Source of the DNA: Ornithinibacillus halotolerans
Lineage (GTDB): Bacteria; Bacillota; Bacilli; Bacillales; Amphibacillaceae
Assembly (NCBI RefSeq): GCF_014637405.1
Contig: NZ_BMEY01000014.1
Coordinates: 1-64,000, forward strand
Reading direction: 5' to 3'
Length of the DNA: 64,000 nt
Part shown: positions 16,277 to 27,800 of the stretch, piece after piece
Layout: each line of letters begins with the position of its first letter
How positions within the stretch are numbered: position 1 is the stretch's first letter
Notes under the pieces: model-generated
The model's database searches: none
Told to the model about the DNA's origin: nothing
Seen by the model: the letters and a program-made list of their open reading frames with translations, nothing else
Translations under genes and position numbers: made by a program

Positions 16277-17386
16277 TTGTACAAGCAGTATATTGATCCG
16301 TTTATTCGCTTATTGATTTTATGTATGTTGTTGTTAGTGATTTTTGTATGTTTTAAGCTTTCCATCGGTTATATTTTTCCTTTTCTTATTGCTTTTTTTA
16401 TTGCAGCAGTCTTAAATACTCCTGTTACATATATAGAAAAACAATGGAAAGTACCTAGACCTCTAGCTACCCTATCAGTGATAGTTACTATTTTCCTTAT
16501 ATTTGTCGGCCTAATTTTTATTGTCATTACAGAAATAATCCAAGGTACTGCCTATATCATGGAAAAGTTCCAAGCATTTATTATTCACTTTTTTCGGGTA
16601 GTCGAAAATGTTTTCATCGAAATAATTATTCCGTTTTATCACAAACTAGCATCATTCTTTAATCAATTAGATGATACACATCAACAAACAATCCAAGATA
16701 ACTTACAAAAATTCCTAAACGAAATCGGGACAAGTTTTACGAAATTAATTCAATCGCTTATTATTCAGTTACCTGAATTTGTAGGATTTTTCCCAGGATC
16801 GTTAACGATTATTATTTTTATTTTAATTGCAACATTTCTCATGGTAAATGATTGGCAAAATATAATAAAAAAATTAATGGACATTCTCCCAGGAAATATA
16901 TTAAGCATAGTCCGAGACGTTCAATCAGGAATTAAAAAAGGAATTATCGGATATATTCGAGCTCAAATAATTCTTATTTTTATTTCAGCTGTACTTATTT
17001 ATGTTGGCTTACTCATAATCGGAGTTGATCATGCTTTAGCCATTGCGGCGATTGCTGCTGTTGTCGATTTATTACCACTAGTAGGAACTGGTTTAATTTT
17101 CATTCCATGGATTCTTTATTCATTTATCATTAGTAATTATTCGTTAACGATTGGTTTGGCTATTTTATATATTGTTGTTATTGTGACAAGACAAATAATT
17201 GAACCAAAAATATTGTCTGCCAATATTGGAATTAATCCATTGGTTAGTTTAATCATCTTATTCATCACCATACAGCTATGGGGAATTGCTGGAGTAATTT
17301 TTGCTCCAATCATTCTAATATCAATTTTGGTATTGTATCAATCCGGGATTTTTATGAAATTAGTACATTTTGTATTAAATAAATGA
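16277..17386 (+). CDS. ytvI: AI-2E family transporter YtvI
   Basis: Polytopic membrane protein of the AI-2E/UPF0118 family. Members export or exchange small solutes, and the substrate of YtvI is not established. There are about eight hydrophobic segments: two near the N-terminus (LLILCMLLLVIFVCF, FPFLIAFFIAAVLNTPV), a soluble amphipathic middle (about 90-160) and several C-terminal ones. These include the family core around IGYIRAQIILIFISAVL and DLLPLVGTGLIFIPW. The TTG start at 16277 has TGGGG about 8 bases upstream. 369 aa. It is divergent from citZ and ends flush against the convergent fxsA. Confidence 0.88.
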   Translation: MYKQYIDPFIRLLILCMLLLVIFVCFKLSIGYIFPFLIAFFIAAVLNTPVTYIEKQWKVPRPLATLSVIVTIFLIFVGLIFIVITEIIQGTAYIMEKFQAFIIHFFRVVENVFIEIIIPFYHKLASFFNQLDDTHQQTIQDNLQKFLNEIGTSFTKLIQSLIIQLPEFVGFFPGSLTIIIFILIATFLMVNDWQNIIKKLMDILPGNILSIVRDVQSGIKKGIIGYIRAQIILIFISAVLIYVGLLIIGVDHALAIAAIAAVVDLLPLVGTGLIFIPWILYSFIISNYSLTIGLAILYIVVIVTRQIIEPKILSANIGINPLVSLIILFITIQLWGIAGVIFAPIILISILVLYQSGIFMKLVHFVLNK

Positions 17387-17773
17387 TTATTTTCTATGGA
17401 TGTAGATGGTGTTGTTATCCATTAGCTTTTTAATAATATGCATAACAAACACTTTTAAAAAACTTCTTGTATAAGGAATAACAAGTAGAAAACCTGTAAT
17501 ATCCGTTAGAAATCCTGGTGTAAATAAAAATACGCCACCAATAAATATACAAATGCCATCAAGGATCTCTTTAGTAGGTACCTTGCCATACTGGATTGAT
17601 TGTTGGGCACGTCGCCAAGTTACGAGTCCTTCTTTCTTTGCTAAAGTAATCCCTAAAAATCCAGTTAAAAAAATTAGCAAAACAACCCACCAAGGTCCAA
17701 TCATTCCACCAATCCAAACAAATAATCCTATTTCAGCTGCTGATACTAATAAAAATAAAAGTAACCAGTTCAT
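17387..17773 (-). CDS. fxsA: FxsA family membrane protein (YtwI)
   Basis: Small integral membrane protein of the FxsA family. E. coli FxsA relieves F-plasmid exclusion of phage T7, but the role in Bacillus is unknown. It has three hydrophobic stretches (LLLFLLVSAAEIGLFVWIGG; WWVVLLIFLTGFLGITLA; ICIFIGGVFLFTPGFLTDITGFLL). The family signature GGxxLxxPGFxTDxxGxxLxxP is present as GGVFLFTPGFLTDITGFLLV. 128 aa. AGAGG lies upstream of the ATG. It follows pyk after a terminator. The stop codon is directly adjacent to that of ytvI on the other strand. Confidence 0.9.
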   Translation of the reverse strand: MNWLLLFLLVSAAEIGLFVWIGGMIGPWWVVLLIFLTGFLGITLAKKEGLVTWRRAQQSIQYGKVPTKEILDGICIFIGGVFLFTPGFLTDITGFLLVIPYTRSFLKVFVMHIIKKLMDNNTIYIHRK

Positions 17774-17797
17774 CGTTTAGAACCTCTCTTTCAAAAA

Positions 17798-17832
17798 AAG
17801 AGGCTGACTCATTCATATGAAGTCATCCTCTT
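17798..17832 (-). terminator. Terminator after pyk
   Basis: AAGAGGCTGACT (17798-17809) pairs with AGTCATCCTCTT (17821-17832) with one mismatch. It is followed on the minus strand by T7. Confidence 0.85.
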
Positions 17833-17849
17833 TTAGTAGTTTTTATTTA

Positions 17850-19610
17850 TTATAATACACCGGCATGTCCTTGGTATATATCGCCTTTTGTTCCATCAAT
17901 AGTAATATCTTTACCGTCTTGTATTAGTTCGAAAGCATCCTCGACACCAACAATAACAGGAATACCTAAGCTTAATCCTACTACTGCGGCATGAGACGTT
18001 AATCCACCTTCGATTGTAACTAGTCCACTAGCTAATTCAATAGCAGGCATCATGTCACGATCGGTACCATAAGTTACGATGATATCTCCATGTTTAACTT
18101 TGCTTAATGCTTCTTCTGCGTTTTTCACTAGAACTGCTCTACCGTAGGCGCTCTTTTTACCAATTCCTTGTCCTTTAGCAATTACATCACCAATGATATG
18201 GACTTTCATTAAGTTTGTTGTTCCTGATTCACCTACTGGAACTCCAGCTGTAACTACGACACGTTCACCATGTTTTAGTAAATTCGCTTGTAAGCCAAGA
18301 TCAATAGCACCATCAAGCATTTCATCAGTAGAATTTGCTTTTTCTCCATGAATAGCTGTTACACCCCATACTAAAGATAGTTGGCGATTGATATGCTCAT
18401 TATACGTGACAGCAATAATAGGAGCTTGTGGTCTATATTTAGAAATCATACGAGCTGTATGTCCACTTTCTGTTGGTGTTACAATAGCACTTACCGATAA
18501 ATTCATCGCAGTATGGGTTACGGATTGGCTAATAGCATCTGTCATCGTCATATCTACTGATTGACTACGGTTCTTCAGAATAGAACTATGGTCTAATGCT
18601 GTTTCTGTTTTGATAGCAATATTATGCATTGTTTGCACGGATTCTACAGGATAATTACCTGCTGCAGTTTCCCCAGATAGCATAATTGCATCAGTCCCAT
18701 CAAAGATAGCATTTGCTACATCGGATGCTTCCGCTCTAGTAGGGCGAGGATTTCTCTGCATGGAATCAAGCATTTGTGTTGCTGTAATAACTGGTTTACC
18801 TGCTGTATTACATTTTCTTATTAATTGCTTTTGCACAAGTGGTACATCTTCTGCAGGTATTTCCACACCAAGATCTCCTCTTGCTACCATCAATCCATCA
18901 CTTACTTCAAGAATACTATCAATATTGTCTACACCCTCTTGATTTTCAATCTTAGGGATAATTTGTATATGGGTTGCATTATGTTTTTCTAGTAACTCTC
19001 TAATTTCTAAGATGTCAGAAGTTCTCCGAACGAAAGAAGCTGCAATAAAGTCTATTCCTTGTTCAATTCCAAACAGAATGTCGTTTGCATCCTTCTCAGT
19101 AATTCCTGGTAAGTTTACAGATACATTTGGAACATTAACACCTTTTTTATTTTTAATTAATCCGGAGTTCAGTGCTACTGTTTTTAACTCTTGATTTTGT
19201 TCATCAATTTCAGTAACTTCTAATTCGATTAATCCATCATCCAATAATATTCTTGAGCCAACATGAACATCATTAATTAATCCTGGATATGTAATAGAAA
19301 AACGTTCTGCAGTACCTTCTACTTCATTCATAGAAATATAAACGGTGTTTCCTTGAATTAATTCTGCTTGTCCTTCAACAAAGTTTCCTGTACGGATTTC
19401 AGGACCTTTCGTATCTAGAAGAATAGCGACAGTTTTACCTGTTTTCTCAGCTGCTTCACGTATGTTTCGAATGCGTGCCCCATGTTCTTCATAATCACCA
19501 TGCGAAAAGTTTAAACGAGCAACATTCATTCCAGCTTCCATTAATTTCACCAATTCTTCCACTGATTCAGAAGCTGGTCCAATTGTACATACAATCTTAG
19601 TTTTTCTCAT
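17850..19610 (-). CDS. pyk: Pyruvate kinase with C-terminal PEP-utilising domain
   Basis: Final step of glycolysis: phosphoenolpyruvate and ADP to pyruvate and ATP. The (beta/alpha)8 core is clear ([54 protein letters not shown]). About 110 extra C-terminal residues form the domain typical of Bacillaceae, ending in [21 protein letters not shown]. This resembles the phosphohistidine domain of PEP synthase. Two ATGs are adjacent. The second (19610) has the better spacing to AGGAGG and gives 586 aa beginning MRKTKIV like B. subtilis Pyk. It lies 18 bases downstream of pfkA, forming a glycolytic operon. Confidence 0.96.
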   Translation of the reverse strand: MRKTKIVCTIGPASESVEELVKLMEAGMNVARLNFSHGDYEEHGARIRNIREAAEKTGKTVAILLDTKGPEIRTGNFVEGQAELIQGNTVYISMNEVEGTAERFSITYPGLINDVHVGSRILLDDGLIELEVTEIDEQNQELKTVALNSGLIKNKKGVNVPNVSVNLPGITEKDANDILFGIEQGIDFIAASFVRRTSDILEIRELLEKHNATHIQIIPKIENQEGVDNIDSILEVSDGLMVARGDLGVEIPAEDVPLVQKQLIRKCNTAGKPVITATQMLDSMQRNPRPTRAEASDVANAIFDGTDAIMLSGETAAGNYPVESVQTMHNIAIKTETALDHSSILKNRSQSVDMTMTDAISQSVTHTAMNLSVSAIVTPTESGHTARMISKYRPQAPIIAVTYNEHINRQLSLVWGVTAIHGEKANSTDEMLDGAIDLGLQANLLKHGERVVVTAGVPVGESGTTNLMKVHIIGDVIAKGQGIGKKSAYGRAVLVKNAEEALSKVKHGDIIVTYGTDRDMMPAIELASGLVTIEGGLTSHAAVVGLSLGIPVIVGVEDAFELIQDGKDITIDGTKGDIYQGHAGVL

Positions 19611-19628
19611 CATCTATTCCTCCTATAT

Positions 19629-20654
<1,026 letters not shown>

Positions 20655-20728
20655 TTATAGTATAGACTAAGGAAAGCTCCTTCATTAACAAGATATAGCT
20701 TATAAAATAAAATTTCAATTAAAAACAT

Positions 20729-20741
20729 CGGTATGATACCG
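20729..20741. promoter_or_regulatory. Palindrome CGGTATGATACCG upstream of pfkA
   Basis: A perfect 6-bp inverted repeat with one central base, about 140 bp upstream of the pfkA start. It lies between a possible TTGTCA element and a TTGAAA-N17-TATCTT promoter candidate. It is not followed by a U-tract, so a protein-binding site is more likely than a terminator. The regulator is unknown. Confidence 0.35.
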
Positions 20742-20820
20742 TCTTTGACAATTTATTCAATTGAACTTCAAACAAATGTCATACTCCAATATATACTATT
20801 AGCCAAAGAAAATAAATAAA

Positions 20821-20866
20821 AAAGATGTCTCAAGCAAGGGATTATTCCCTACTTGAGACAATCTTT
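20821..20866 (-). terminator. Terminator after accA
   Basis: A long stem: AAAGAT and GTCTCAAG..AGGG (20821-20840) against CCCT.CTTGAGAC and ATCTTT (20847-20866). T-rich sequence follows on the minus strand. It overlaps the last bases of the accA stop. Confidence 0.85.
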
Positions 20867-21822
20867 TATTGTTCCTTGTATTCTCCAATTTGTTTATATT
20901 TTTCCCATCTTTGCTCTAATAATTCATCTTTAGATAAAGTTTTTAGTTCATTTAATGATTTATCAAGAGCTAATCCAATGGAAGCTGCTTGTGCTTTCAC
21001 ATCACGATGTGCTCCACCTCTTGGCTCAGGAATGATTTCATCAATAATACCTAATTCATGTAAATCAGGTGCTGTTATCTTCATTGATTCCGCTGCTTTC
21101 TGAGCAAGATTTGAATCTTTCCAAAGTAATGCAGCTGCACCTTCAGGAGATATAACAGAGTATGTGGAGTTTTCTAGCATATGAATTCTGTCTCCTACAC
21201 CTAGTGCTAAGGCACCTCCACTTCCACCTTCCCCAATAACTATACAAATAATTGGTACAGTTAAACCTGCCATCTCCATTAAGTTTTTAGCAATGGCTTC
21301 ACTTTGTCCACGTTCTTCCGCAGCTTTTCCAGGATATGCACCTTTCGTATCGATAAAACAAATAATCGGGCGATTAAACTTTTCCGCTTGTTTCATATGG
21401 CGAAGTGCTTTTCGATAACCTTCTGGATGTGGCATTCCAAAGTTTCTACGAATATTCTCTTTTGTATCCTTACCACGTTGATGCCCAATAACCGTTACAG
21501 GATTTCCTTTATAAAAAGCTACACCAGAAACTATCGCTTCATCATCTCCATAGAAGCGATCGCCATGGAATTCGAGAAAATCTGTAAACAACTCCCCGAT
21601 ATAATCTAAAGTAGTTGGTCGCTCTTGGTGTCTTGCCATTTGTACTCGTTGCCATGGTTTTAAATTTCCATATATATCATCTTCTAAATTCGTAAGTCTT
21701 TTCTCTAACGTTGCAATTTCTTCTGTTAAGTCTATCTCACTATCACTAGTAAACTTTTTAAGTTCAGCAATTTTCTCTCTTAAATTGACAATTGGCTTTT
21801 CAAATTCTAACATTTGCTTCAT
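20866..21822 (-). CDS. accA: Acetyl-CoA carboxylase carboxyltransferase subunit alpha
   Basis: Alpha subunit of the carboxyltransferase that moves the carboxyl group from biotin to acetyl-CoA, making malonyl-CoA for fatty-acid synthesis. It pairs with AccD. The N-terminal coiled segment [20 protein letters not shown] is followed by the crotonase-like core ([26 protein letters not shown] split by family motifs; [30 protein letters not shown]). 318 aa. The ATG overlaps the accD TGA stop by 4 bases (ATGA), giving coupled 1:1 synthesis. An internal ATG three codons in is an alternative start. Confidence 0.96.
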   Translation of the reverse strand: MKQMLEFEKPIVNLREKIAELKKFTSDSEIDLTEEIATLEKRLTNLEDDIYGNLKPWQRVQMARHQERPTTLDYIGELFTDFLEFHGDRFYGDDEAIVSGVAFYKGNPVTVIGHQRGKDTKENIRRNFGMPHPEGYRKALRHMKQAEKFNRPIICFIDTKGAYPGKAAEERGQSEAIAKNLMEMAGLTVPIICIVIGEGGSGGALALGVGDRIHMLENSTYSVISPEGAAALLWKDSNLAQKAAESMKITAPDLHELGIIDEIIPEPRGGAHRDVKAQAASIGLALDKSLNELKTLSKDELLEQRWEKYKQIGEYKEQ

Positions 21823-22679
21823 TCAGGATTCCCACCCTTCTGATGCACCTTTAGTAGTGTACTTAGTACAGATTTTAAGTCATGTCTATGAATTACCTGA
21901 TCAAGTTGTCCATGTTTTAAAAGGAATTCAGCAGTTTGGAAATCCTCTGGTAATTTCTCACGAATCGTTTGTTCAATAATTCTTCTTCCAGCAAATCCAA
22001 TCAATGCTCCAGGTTCCGCAAAATTATAGTCACCTAAAGAAGCAAAACTAGCGGATACTCCACCTGTTGTTGGATGGGTCATAATAGAAATCATTAGTCC
22101 GCCAGCATTGGAAAAACGACTGATTGCTACCGATGTTTTAGACATTTGCATTAAACTAAGAACACCTTCTTGCATTCTGGCACCACCAGAAGCAGTGAAG
22201 ATGATGAATGGAATATTCTCTTTTCTAGCATTTTCAATAGCTCTTGCAATCTTTTCCCCAACAACAGATCCCATACTGCCCATTCGAAATCTAGCATCCA
22301 TAACAGCTAGTGCAGTAGGATGTCCATCTATATTTCCCATACCTGTAACGACAGCCTCATTTAATCCCGTTTTCTTCCGGTCTTTTTCTAGCTTGCCTTC
22401 ATATTCTGGAAAATCTAGTGGGTTACTTGTAATCATACCTTGATCCCATTCTACAAACGTATCTTTGTCAAATAGGCTATCAATTCGTTCCCAAGCATTC
22501 AACTGATGGTGGTGGCCACAGTTTGGACATACGTTTAGATTTTTTTGCATTTCTTTACGATAGAATATTTTATAACATTGGTCACATTTCTTCATTATTC
22601 CTTCAGGTATATCAACTTTAGAGTCTTCACTCGGGATGGAAGCATATTTCCTCTTTTTATTAAAAAGATCTTTTAGCAA
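21819..22679 (-). CDS. accD: Acetyl-CoA carboxylase carboxyltransferase subunit beta
   Basis: Beta subunit of acetyl-CoA carboxyltransferase. The N-terminal zinc ribbon has C32, C35, C51 and C54. The crotonase core has the oxyanion-forming glycine motif [19 protein letters not shown] and [15 protein letters not shown]. 286 aa. The start is TTG at 22679 ([12 protein letters not shown]), with GGGGG 7 bases upstream. No ATG fits. It is second to last in the ytsJ-fadR-accD-accA order. The gap of 198 bp from the FadR-type gene shows no clear terminator. Confidence 0.95.
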   Translation of the reverse strand: MLKDLFNKKRKYASIPSEDSKVDIPEGIMKKCDQCYKIFYRKEMQKNLNVCPNCGHHHQLNAWERIDSLFDKDTFVEWDQGMITSNPLDFPEYEGKLEKDRKKTGLNEAVVTGMGNIDGHPTALAVMDARFRMGSMGSVVGEKIARAIENARKENIPFIIFTASGGARMQEGVLSLMQMSKTSVAISRFSNAGGLMISIMTHPTTGGVSASFASLGDYNFAEPGALIGFAGRRIIEQTIREKLPEDFQTAEFLLKHGQLDQVIHRHDLKSVLSTLLKVHQKGGNPE

Positions 22680-22877
22680 TCTTAGTCCCCCTTTTCCTAA
22701 CCTTTCGATACGTGCACGATAGACAGCATTTCCCTAGATTGGTTATCCTTAAAGAAAACAGTCTATTAACTATTATTCAAAATTATAAATAAACCTGATT
22801 ATTCCACTATACAGCATGTCTATATAAAAAAGGTGTCATTATAAGTCGAAGATAAATAAAATATAAAATTAATCATT

Positions 22878-23495
22878 TCAATAATTATGGTCATTCTCTT
22901 CTTTAAATAGACTATCTATTTGTTGTTCATCATTGGACTGATATACTGTAATCAGTTTAGAATAAAAAGGTTTTGAATAATATCTCGTAAAACTCTTTGT
23001 ATATTCATCAATTAATGCCCAAATACGCATTAAAAACTGATTCTCTGTTTTTTCAAATATAATACTAAAAAAAGCAAAGTGTAATTCCTCCATCGTTAGG
23101 GAGGGGTCATCAATTTTTTTAAGTAAAAGGCCTAGATTCGACTCATCCATTTTAGTAGAGGCAAGTTTTGCTGCTTCTTTTTCTAAAAGTGTCTTTACTG
23201 ACAATAACTCTTCCTTCGTAGTTTCCTTAAAGATGAAGGTAGATAGCAATTCTACTGTTTGATATGGTCTATATTTACTTAAAAAAGTACCTTCACCTCG
23301 ACGAGTTTCAATTACTCCAATTAATTCCATAGCTCGTAATGCTTCCCGTACAGAAGACCTTCCAGCATTTAACTTTTCCGATAATTCTCGTTCTGAAGGA
23401 AGTTTATCTCCTGGTTTTAAATCATTCGTTTCAATTAGATTACGAACCTCTTCTAATATACCTTGGTATACCTTTTGTTTCGGCGACATAGACAC
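22878..23495 (-). CDS. FadR-subfamily GntR transcriptional regulator
   Basis: DNA-binding regulator with an N-terminal GntR winged helix (about 10-75; LPSERELSEKLNAGRSSVRE, then ALRAMELIGVIETRRGEGTF). A short all-helical FCD-like effector domain follows. The GTG start at 23495 is 9 bases after AAAGGAG. It lies between malic enzyme and accDA in one operon, suggesting control of malonyl-CoA or pyruvate/NADPH supply. A perfect palindrome AAGTGGTCTGACCACTT at the operon promoter, similar to the E. coli FadR site, is its most likely operator. The effector (acyl-CoA, malonyl-CoA or an organic acid) cannot be told from sequence. Confidence 0.85.
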   Translation of the reverse strand: MSMSPKQKVYQGILEEVRNLIETNDLKPGDKLPSERELSEKLNAGRSSVREALRAMELIGVIETRRGEGTFLSKYRPYQTVELLSTFIFKETTKEELLSVKTLLEKEAAKLASTKMDESNLGLLLKKIDDPSLTMEELHFAFFSIIFEKTENQFLMRIWALIDEYTKSFTRYYSKPFYSKLITVYQSNDEQQIDSLFKEENDHNY

Positions 23496-23516
23496 CCAAG
23501 ATCACTCCTTTACTTC

Positions 23517-24746
23517 TCATTTGATCTGGGCTAACTGTCTCGTTCGTTCAGCAATTTCTTCTGGCTTCACTTGAATTCGAGCAACACCAGAGTCCATTGC
23601 TGCTCTTGCGACTTCTGCTGCTACTAATGGAGCAACTCTAACATCAAATGGTGCTGGAATCACATAATCCTCGTTTAATTCCTCTTCCGAAATTAACGAA
23701 GCAATCGCCTCAGCAGCAGCAACTTTCATCTTCTCATTAATACGAGTAGCGCGAACATCTAAAGCCCCACGGAAAATACCTGGGAATGCTAATACATTAT
23801 TAACTTGGTTTGGAAAATCAGATCGACCTGTTCCTATAACTTTTGCTCCAGCCGCTTTCGCATCTTCTGGCATAATTTCTGGATCTGGATTTGCCATCGC
23901 AAAGATAATTGGATCGCTATTCATTTTTTGCACCATTTCTTTTGTCAAAGCACCACCAATAGAAACACCAATAAATACGTCTGCTCCCTCTAGTACTTCT
24001 TCAAGGGTACCTTCTTCTTTATCTAGGTTTGTGAATTTTGCAACTGACTCTTTGACATCATTCATTCCATAAGTACGACCTTCAAAGATTGCTCCTCTCG
24101 AATCACACATCACCATGTTACGAACACCGAAATGATACAGCAATTTAACAATAGCAATACCTGCTGCCCCTGCTCCATTAGCTACAACTTTTATTTCTGA
24201 GAAAGATTTACCGACTAGTTTTAGTGCATTAATTAATCCCGCAACTGTAACAATTGCTGTTCCATGTTGGTCATCATGGAAAATCGGAATATTCATTTCC
24301 TTTTTTAGTCGTTCTTCAATAATAAAGCAATTCGGCGCTGCAATATCCTCTAAATTAACACCACCAAAAGTAGGTTCCATTAACTTCACGGTTTGCACAA
24401 TTTCATCCACATCATGTGTATCTAAACAGATAGGGAAAGAATCAACACCAGCAAAGCTCTTGAATAATACGGCTTTACCTTCCATAACAGGTAATGCGGC
24501 TTCTGGTCCGATATTACCTAAGCCTAGAACTGCCGAGCCATCACTTACTACAGCGACCATATTCCCTTTCATTGTATAGTCATAAACCGTATCCTTCCGA
24601 TCATGAATGACTTTACACGGTTCCGCTACACCTGGTGAATATGCTAAACTCAATTCCTTCGCATTTGTGACGGGGACTTTTGTTACCGTCTCTAATTTTC
24701 CTTTATGTGCTTTATGCATGTGTAATGCTTCATCTCTTAAGTTCAC
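23517..24746 (-). CDS. ytsJ: NAD(P)-dependent malic enzyme, YtsJ type
   Basis: Oxidative decarboxylation of malate to pyruvate with NAD(P)H formation. In B. subtilis YtsJ is the NADP-linked form that balances NADPH. The N-terminal malic domain shows LAYSPGVAEPCK, the catalytic lysine region MEGKAVLFKSFAGVD and metal-binding DDQHGTA. The Rossmann domain has VVANGAGAAGIAIVKLL. 409 aa. It is the first gene of the operon, with a promoter and a FadR-like operator directly upstream. It is 21 bases upstream of the regulator gene, which points to co-regulation with fatty-acid synthesis. Confidence 0.92.
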   Translation of the reverse strand: MNLRDEALHMHKAHKGKLETVTKVPVTNAKELSLAYSPGVAEPCKVIHDRKDTVYDYTMKGNMVAVVSDGSAVLGLGNIGPEAALPVMEGKAVLFKSFAGVDSFPICLDTHDVDEIVQTVKLMEPTFGGVNLEDIAAPNCFIIEERLKKEMNIPIFHDDQHGTAIVTVAGLINALKLVGKSFSEIKVVANGAGAAGIAIVKLLYHFGVRNMVMCDSRGAIFEGRTYGMNDVKESVAKFTNLDKEEGTLEEVLEGADVFIGVSIGGALTKEMVQKMNSDPIIFAMANPDPEIMPEDAKAAGAKVIGTGRSDFPNQVNNVLAFPGIFRGALDVRATRINEKMKVAAAEAIASLISEEELNEDYVIPAPFDVRVAPLVAAEVARAAMDSGVARIQVKPEEIAERTRQLAQIK

Positions 24747-24772
24747 AAAGATTTCGCTCCTTTTACCGTTAA

Positions 24773-24789
24773 AAGTGGTCTGACCACTT
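24773..24789. promoter_or_regulatory. FadR-like operator at the ytsJ promoter
   Basis: AAGTGGTCTGACCACTT is a perfect palindrome of 8-bp arms with one central base. It resembles the E. coli FadR consensus, which contains TGGTCCGACCT as I recall. It lies about 10 bases downstream of the -10 element, at or just past the transcription start, an ideal position for repression. Confidence 0.65.
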
Positions 24790-24798
24790 AACTATTAC

Positions 24799-24826
24799 AT
24801 TATAACAAAATAAGATTCTCTGTAAA
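24799..24826 (-). promoter_or_regulatory. Promoter of ytsJ-fadR-accDA
   Basis: On the minus strand, TTTACA (24821-24826) and TATAAT (24799-24804) are separated by 16 bases, immediately upstream of the palindromic operator. It lies in the 90-bp gap after dnaE. Confidence 0.65.
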
Positions 24827-24836
24827 GTTTCGTTTA

Positions 24837-27800
24837 TTAAACCTTTTGATAAACTACATTCTTCTCTCCAAATGATTCGGATAATAATCGTAATGAATCC
24901 CGATTTATATGGATATAGTACGCTTCCAGTAACTGATAAGTCTTTTTTTGTTCTTCATGATAAACAATTATCGGTGTTGTCCCAGGATGAAGATTGGCAA
25001 TCTCCTGGATAATTGGTAGAGCTTCATTACTAGTTTCGTCTGTAATTTTGATAAACAAACGTTCAGATTTTGTTTTTTCAAGTAATTGACTCGTATCAAA
25101 TGGTTCAATCGTTGACAATAACCACTGTTTCTTTCCATTTCGTGATTCGATTTTGCCAGAAATAAATATTAACTTTTCTTCTTCGATAAATCGTCTTGTA
25201 TTGCGATATAGTTCAGGAAATACAACTCCATCCATATCATCTGTTTCATCACTTAACGTTAAGAAAGCCATTTGTTCTCCACGTTTTGTTCGTATCGTTT
25301 TAATCTCCTGGATAATTGCTGCACTTTTTAAGTTTTTCTTTTCGAATTCTTTAGCATGTTGTAATGAAACATATCCATTACCTCTTAGACTTGAACGGTA
25401 CTGTACTAATGGATGACTTGAAACATAAATTCCTAACAATTCTTTTTCATCTGCGAGTTTTTTGATTTGAGAAAAGTCTGCGATATCCACATAGGATGGT
25501 TCTAATTCCAATTCATTTTCAAATAGATTAGGTTGATCCGTAAATTCACGGAACAATTCTCCTGAATCAATCGCTTGATCAATAGAGGCAAGCAAACTCG
25601 CTCGATTCGAATATGTCTCATCAAATGCCCCTGCTAAAATAAGTGATTCTATCGTTGCACGATTAACGATTTTAGGTGGGACACGCAAACAAAAATCAAA
25701 TAAATTCTTAAAGTAACCATGTTTCCTTACATCAATGATTTCTGCTATCGCTTGCTTTCCAACCCCTTTAATGGATTGTAATCCCATCCGAATACAATCT
25801 CTTTCCACGGAAAAACGACCGTAGCTATTATTAATAGAAGGAGGTGCAATTTTAATTCCTAAATCTTTCATCTCCTTCATATAGGAATGGATTTTATCAT
25901 GTTGACTACCAATCGACGTAAGCAGTTCTGCGTAAAAGTGTTTTGGATAGTGCGCTTTTAAATATGCTAACTGATACGAGATTTTACTATAGGCGACAGC
26001 ATGACTTTTAGGAAATCCATAGTTTGAGAACTTCACAATCCACGTAAATATTTCTTCTCCAATTTCTCTCGTATAGCCATTTCTTAAGCAACCTTGAATA
26101 AATGAATCCTGCTGCCTATCCATCACATCTTGTTTCTTTTTACTTACTGCTCGACGTAAAATATCTGCTTCCCCGAACGAATAACCTGCTATACGGTGGG
26201 CTATTTGCATAATTTGTTCTTGATAAATTAATACGCCATACGTACTTTCTAAAATTGGTTTTAAATCTGGATGCAAGAATGTTGTTTTCTTTTTGCCATG
26301 TTTTCTTTCAATATATGTTGGGATAAAATCCATCGGACCTGGTCGATATAGCGCATTCACTGCAACAATATCTTCAAAAGAAGTAGGTTTTAGTCGTTCT
26401 AACACTTGTTTCATCCCATCTGATTCCAATTGGAAAACACCATTTGTTTTACCACTTTGTAATAGCTCGAATGTTTTGGGATCATTTTCTGGAATTTGCT
26501 TCAAGTCGAAATCTACGTTTTCTTTATATTGAATTGACTTGACAATCCTTTCAATTAAGGTCAAATTACGCAAACCTAGAAAGTCCATTTTTAATAATCC
26601 AAGTGATTCCAAATCAGTCATTGCGTATTGTGTTAACGCTGTTTCTGATGTTCCTTTTGTTAATGGTACATGGTTAACTAATGGTGCTTCACTGATGACA
26701 ACCCCTGCTGCATGGGTTGATAGATGCCTAGGTAATCCTTCTAATACATTAGCTACTTTAAAGAGTGTTTTTAATTGGTCCGATTGCTGTACATAATCGG
26801 TTAGTTCTTTGGAAGACTTCAAGATGTTACTTATTGTTCCAGCATTTTGACTAGGTATTTGCCTTAATATGAAGGTAATATCTTGACTATCTATCGCCAT
26901 TGTCTTCCCTAATTCTCGAATTAAAGAACGAGTAGCAAAAGTTCCAAACGTAATAATTTGAGCAACATGCTCACTGCCATACTTCTCACGAACGTAAGTT
27001 ATTACTTCATCCCGCCTAATATCTGAGAAATCAATATCAATATCTGGCATAGTAATACGCTCTGGATTTAGAAAGCGTTCAAATAATAAATTATATTTCA
27101 TTGGATCAACATCTGTAATTCCTAAACAATATGCCACAATCGAACCCGCTGAAGAACCACGCCCAGGTCCAACCATAATTCCATTTTCTTTTGCAAAGCG
27201 AATGAAATCCCATACGATAAGAAAATAATCACTAAAGGCCATACTCTTAATAACTGCTAGCTCATGTTCTAGTCTTATCTTAATTTCATTAGTTATGTTT
27301 TCATATTTTGTTGCAATATTTTCTCTGCAAATCTCTTCTAAATACTTATGTGCTGTTTTCTCTTTTGGTACAGGATAGGAAGGAATCATTCTCGCATCAA
27401 AATCAAAAGTGACAGTACATTTTTCTTGTATATTTATTGTTTCTTGGACTACTTCAGGCCAACTGTGAAAAACTTGTTCCATTTCAATGGATGATCGGAG
27501 ATGATGATTGCGTTTCATAAAGTTAGTATGAGAAGGTGTCCATTCTTTTCCATTCTTCATTGCTTGTAAACAATCATAAGCATAGACATCTTGTTCTCTT
27601 AAATAACGAACATCATTAATTGCAACAACTTGTACGTGATTATTTTGCTGATATGTTCGCAACATACTTGCTAGCATTTCTTCTTGTTCCAATCCAAACT
27701 TACTAATTCCTAAATAGAAATCCTCTCGCGGAACAATAGATTGCCATGTACTTACGTATTCATCTACTTTGTGATATAAACCATTTTCAAGTAATCCCGA

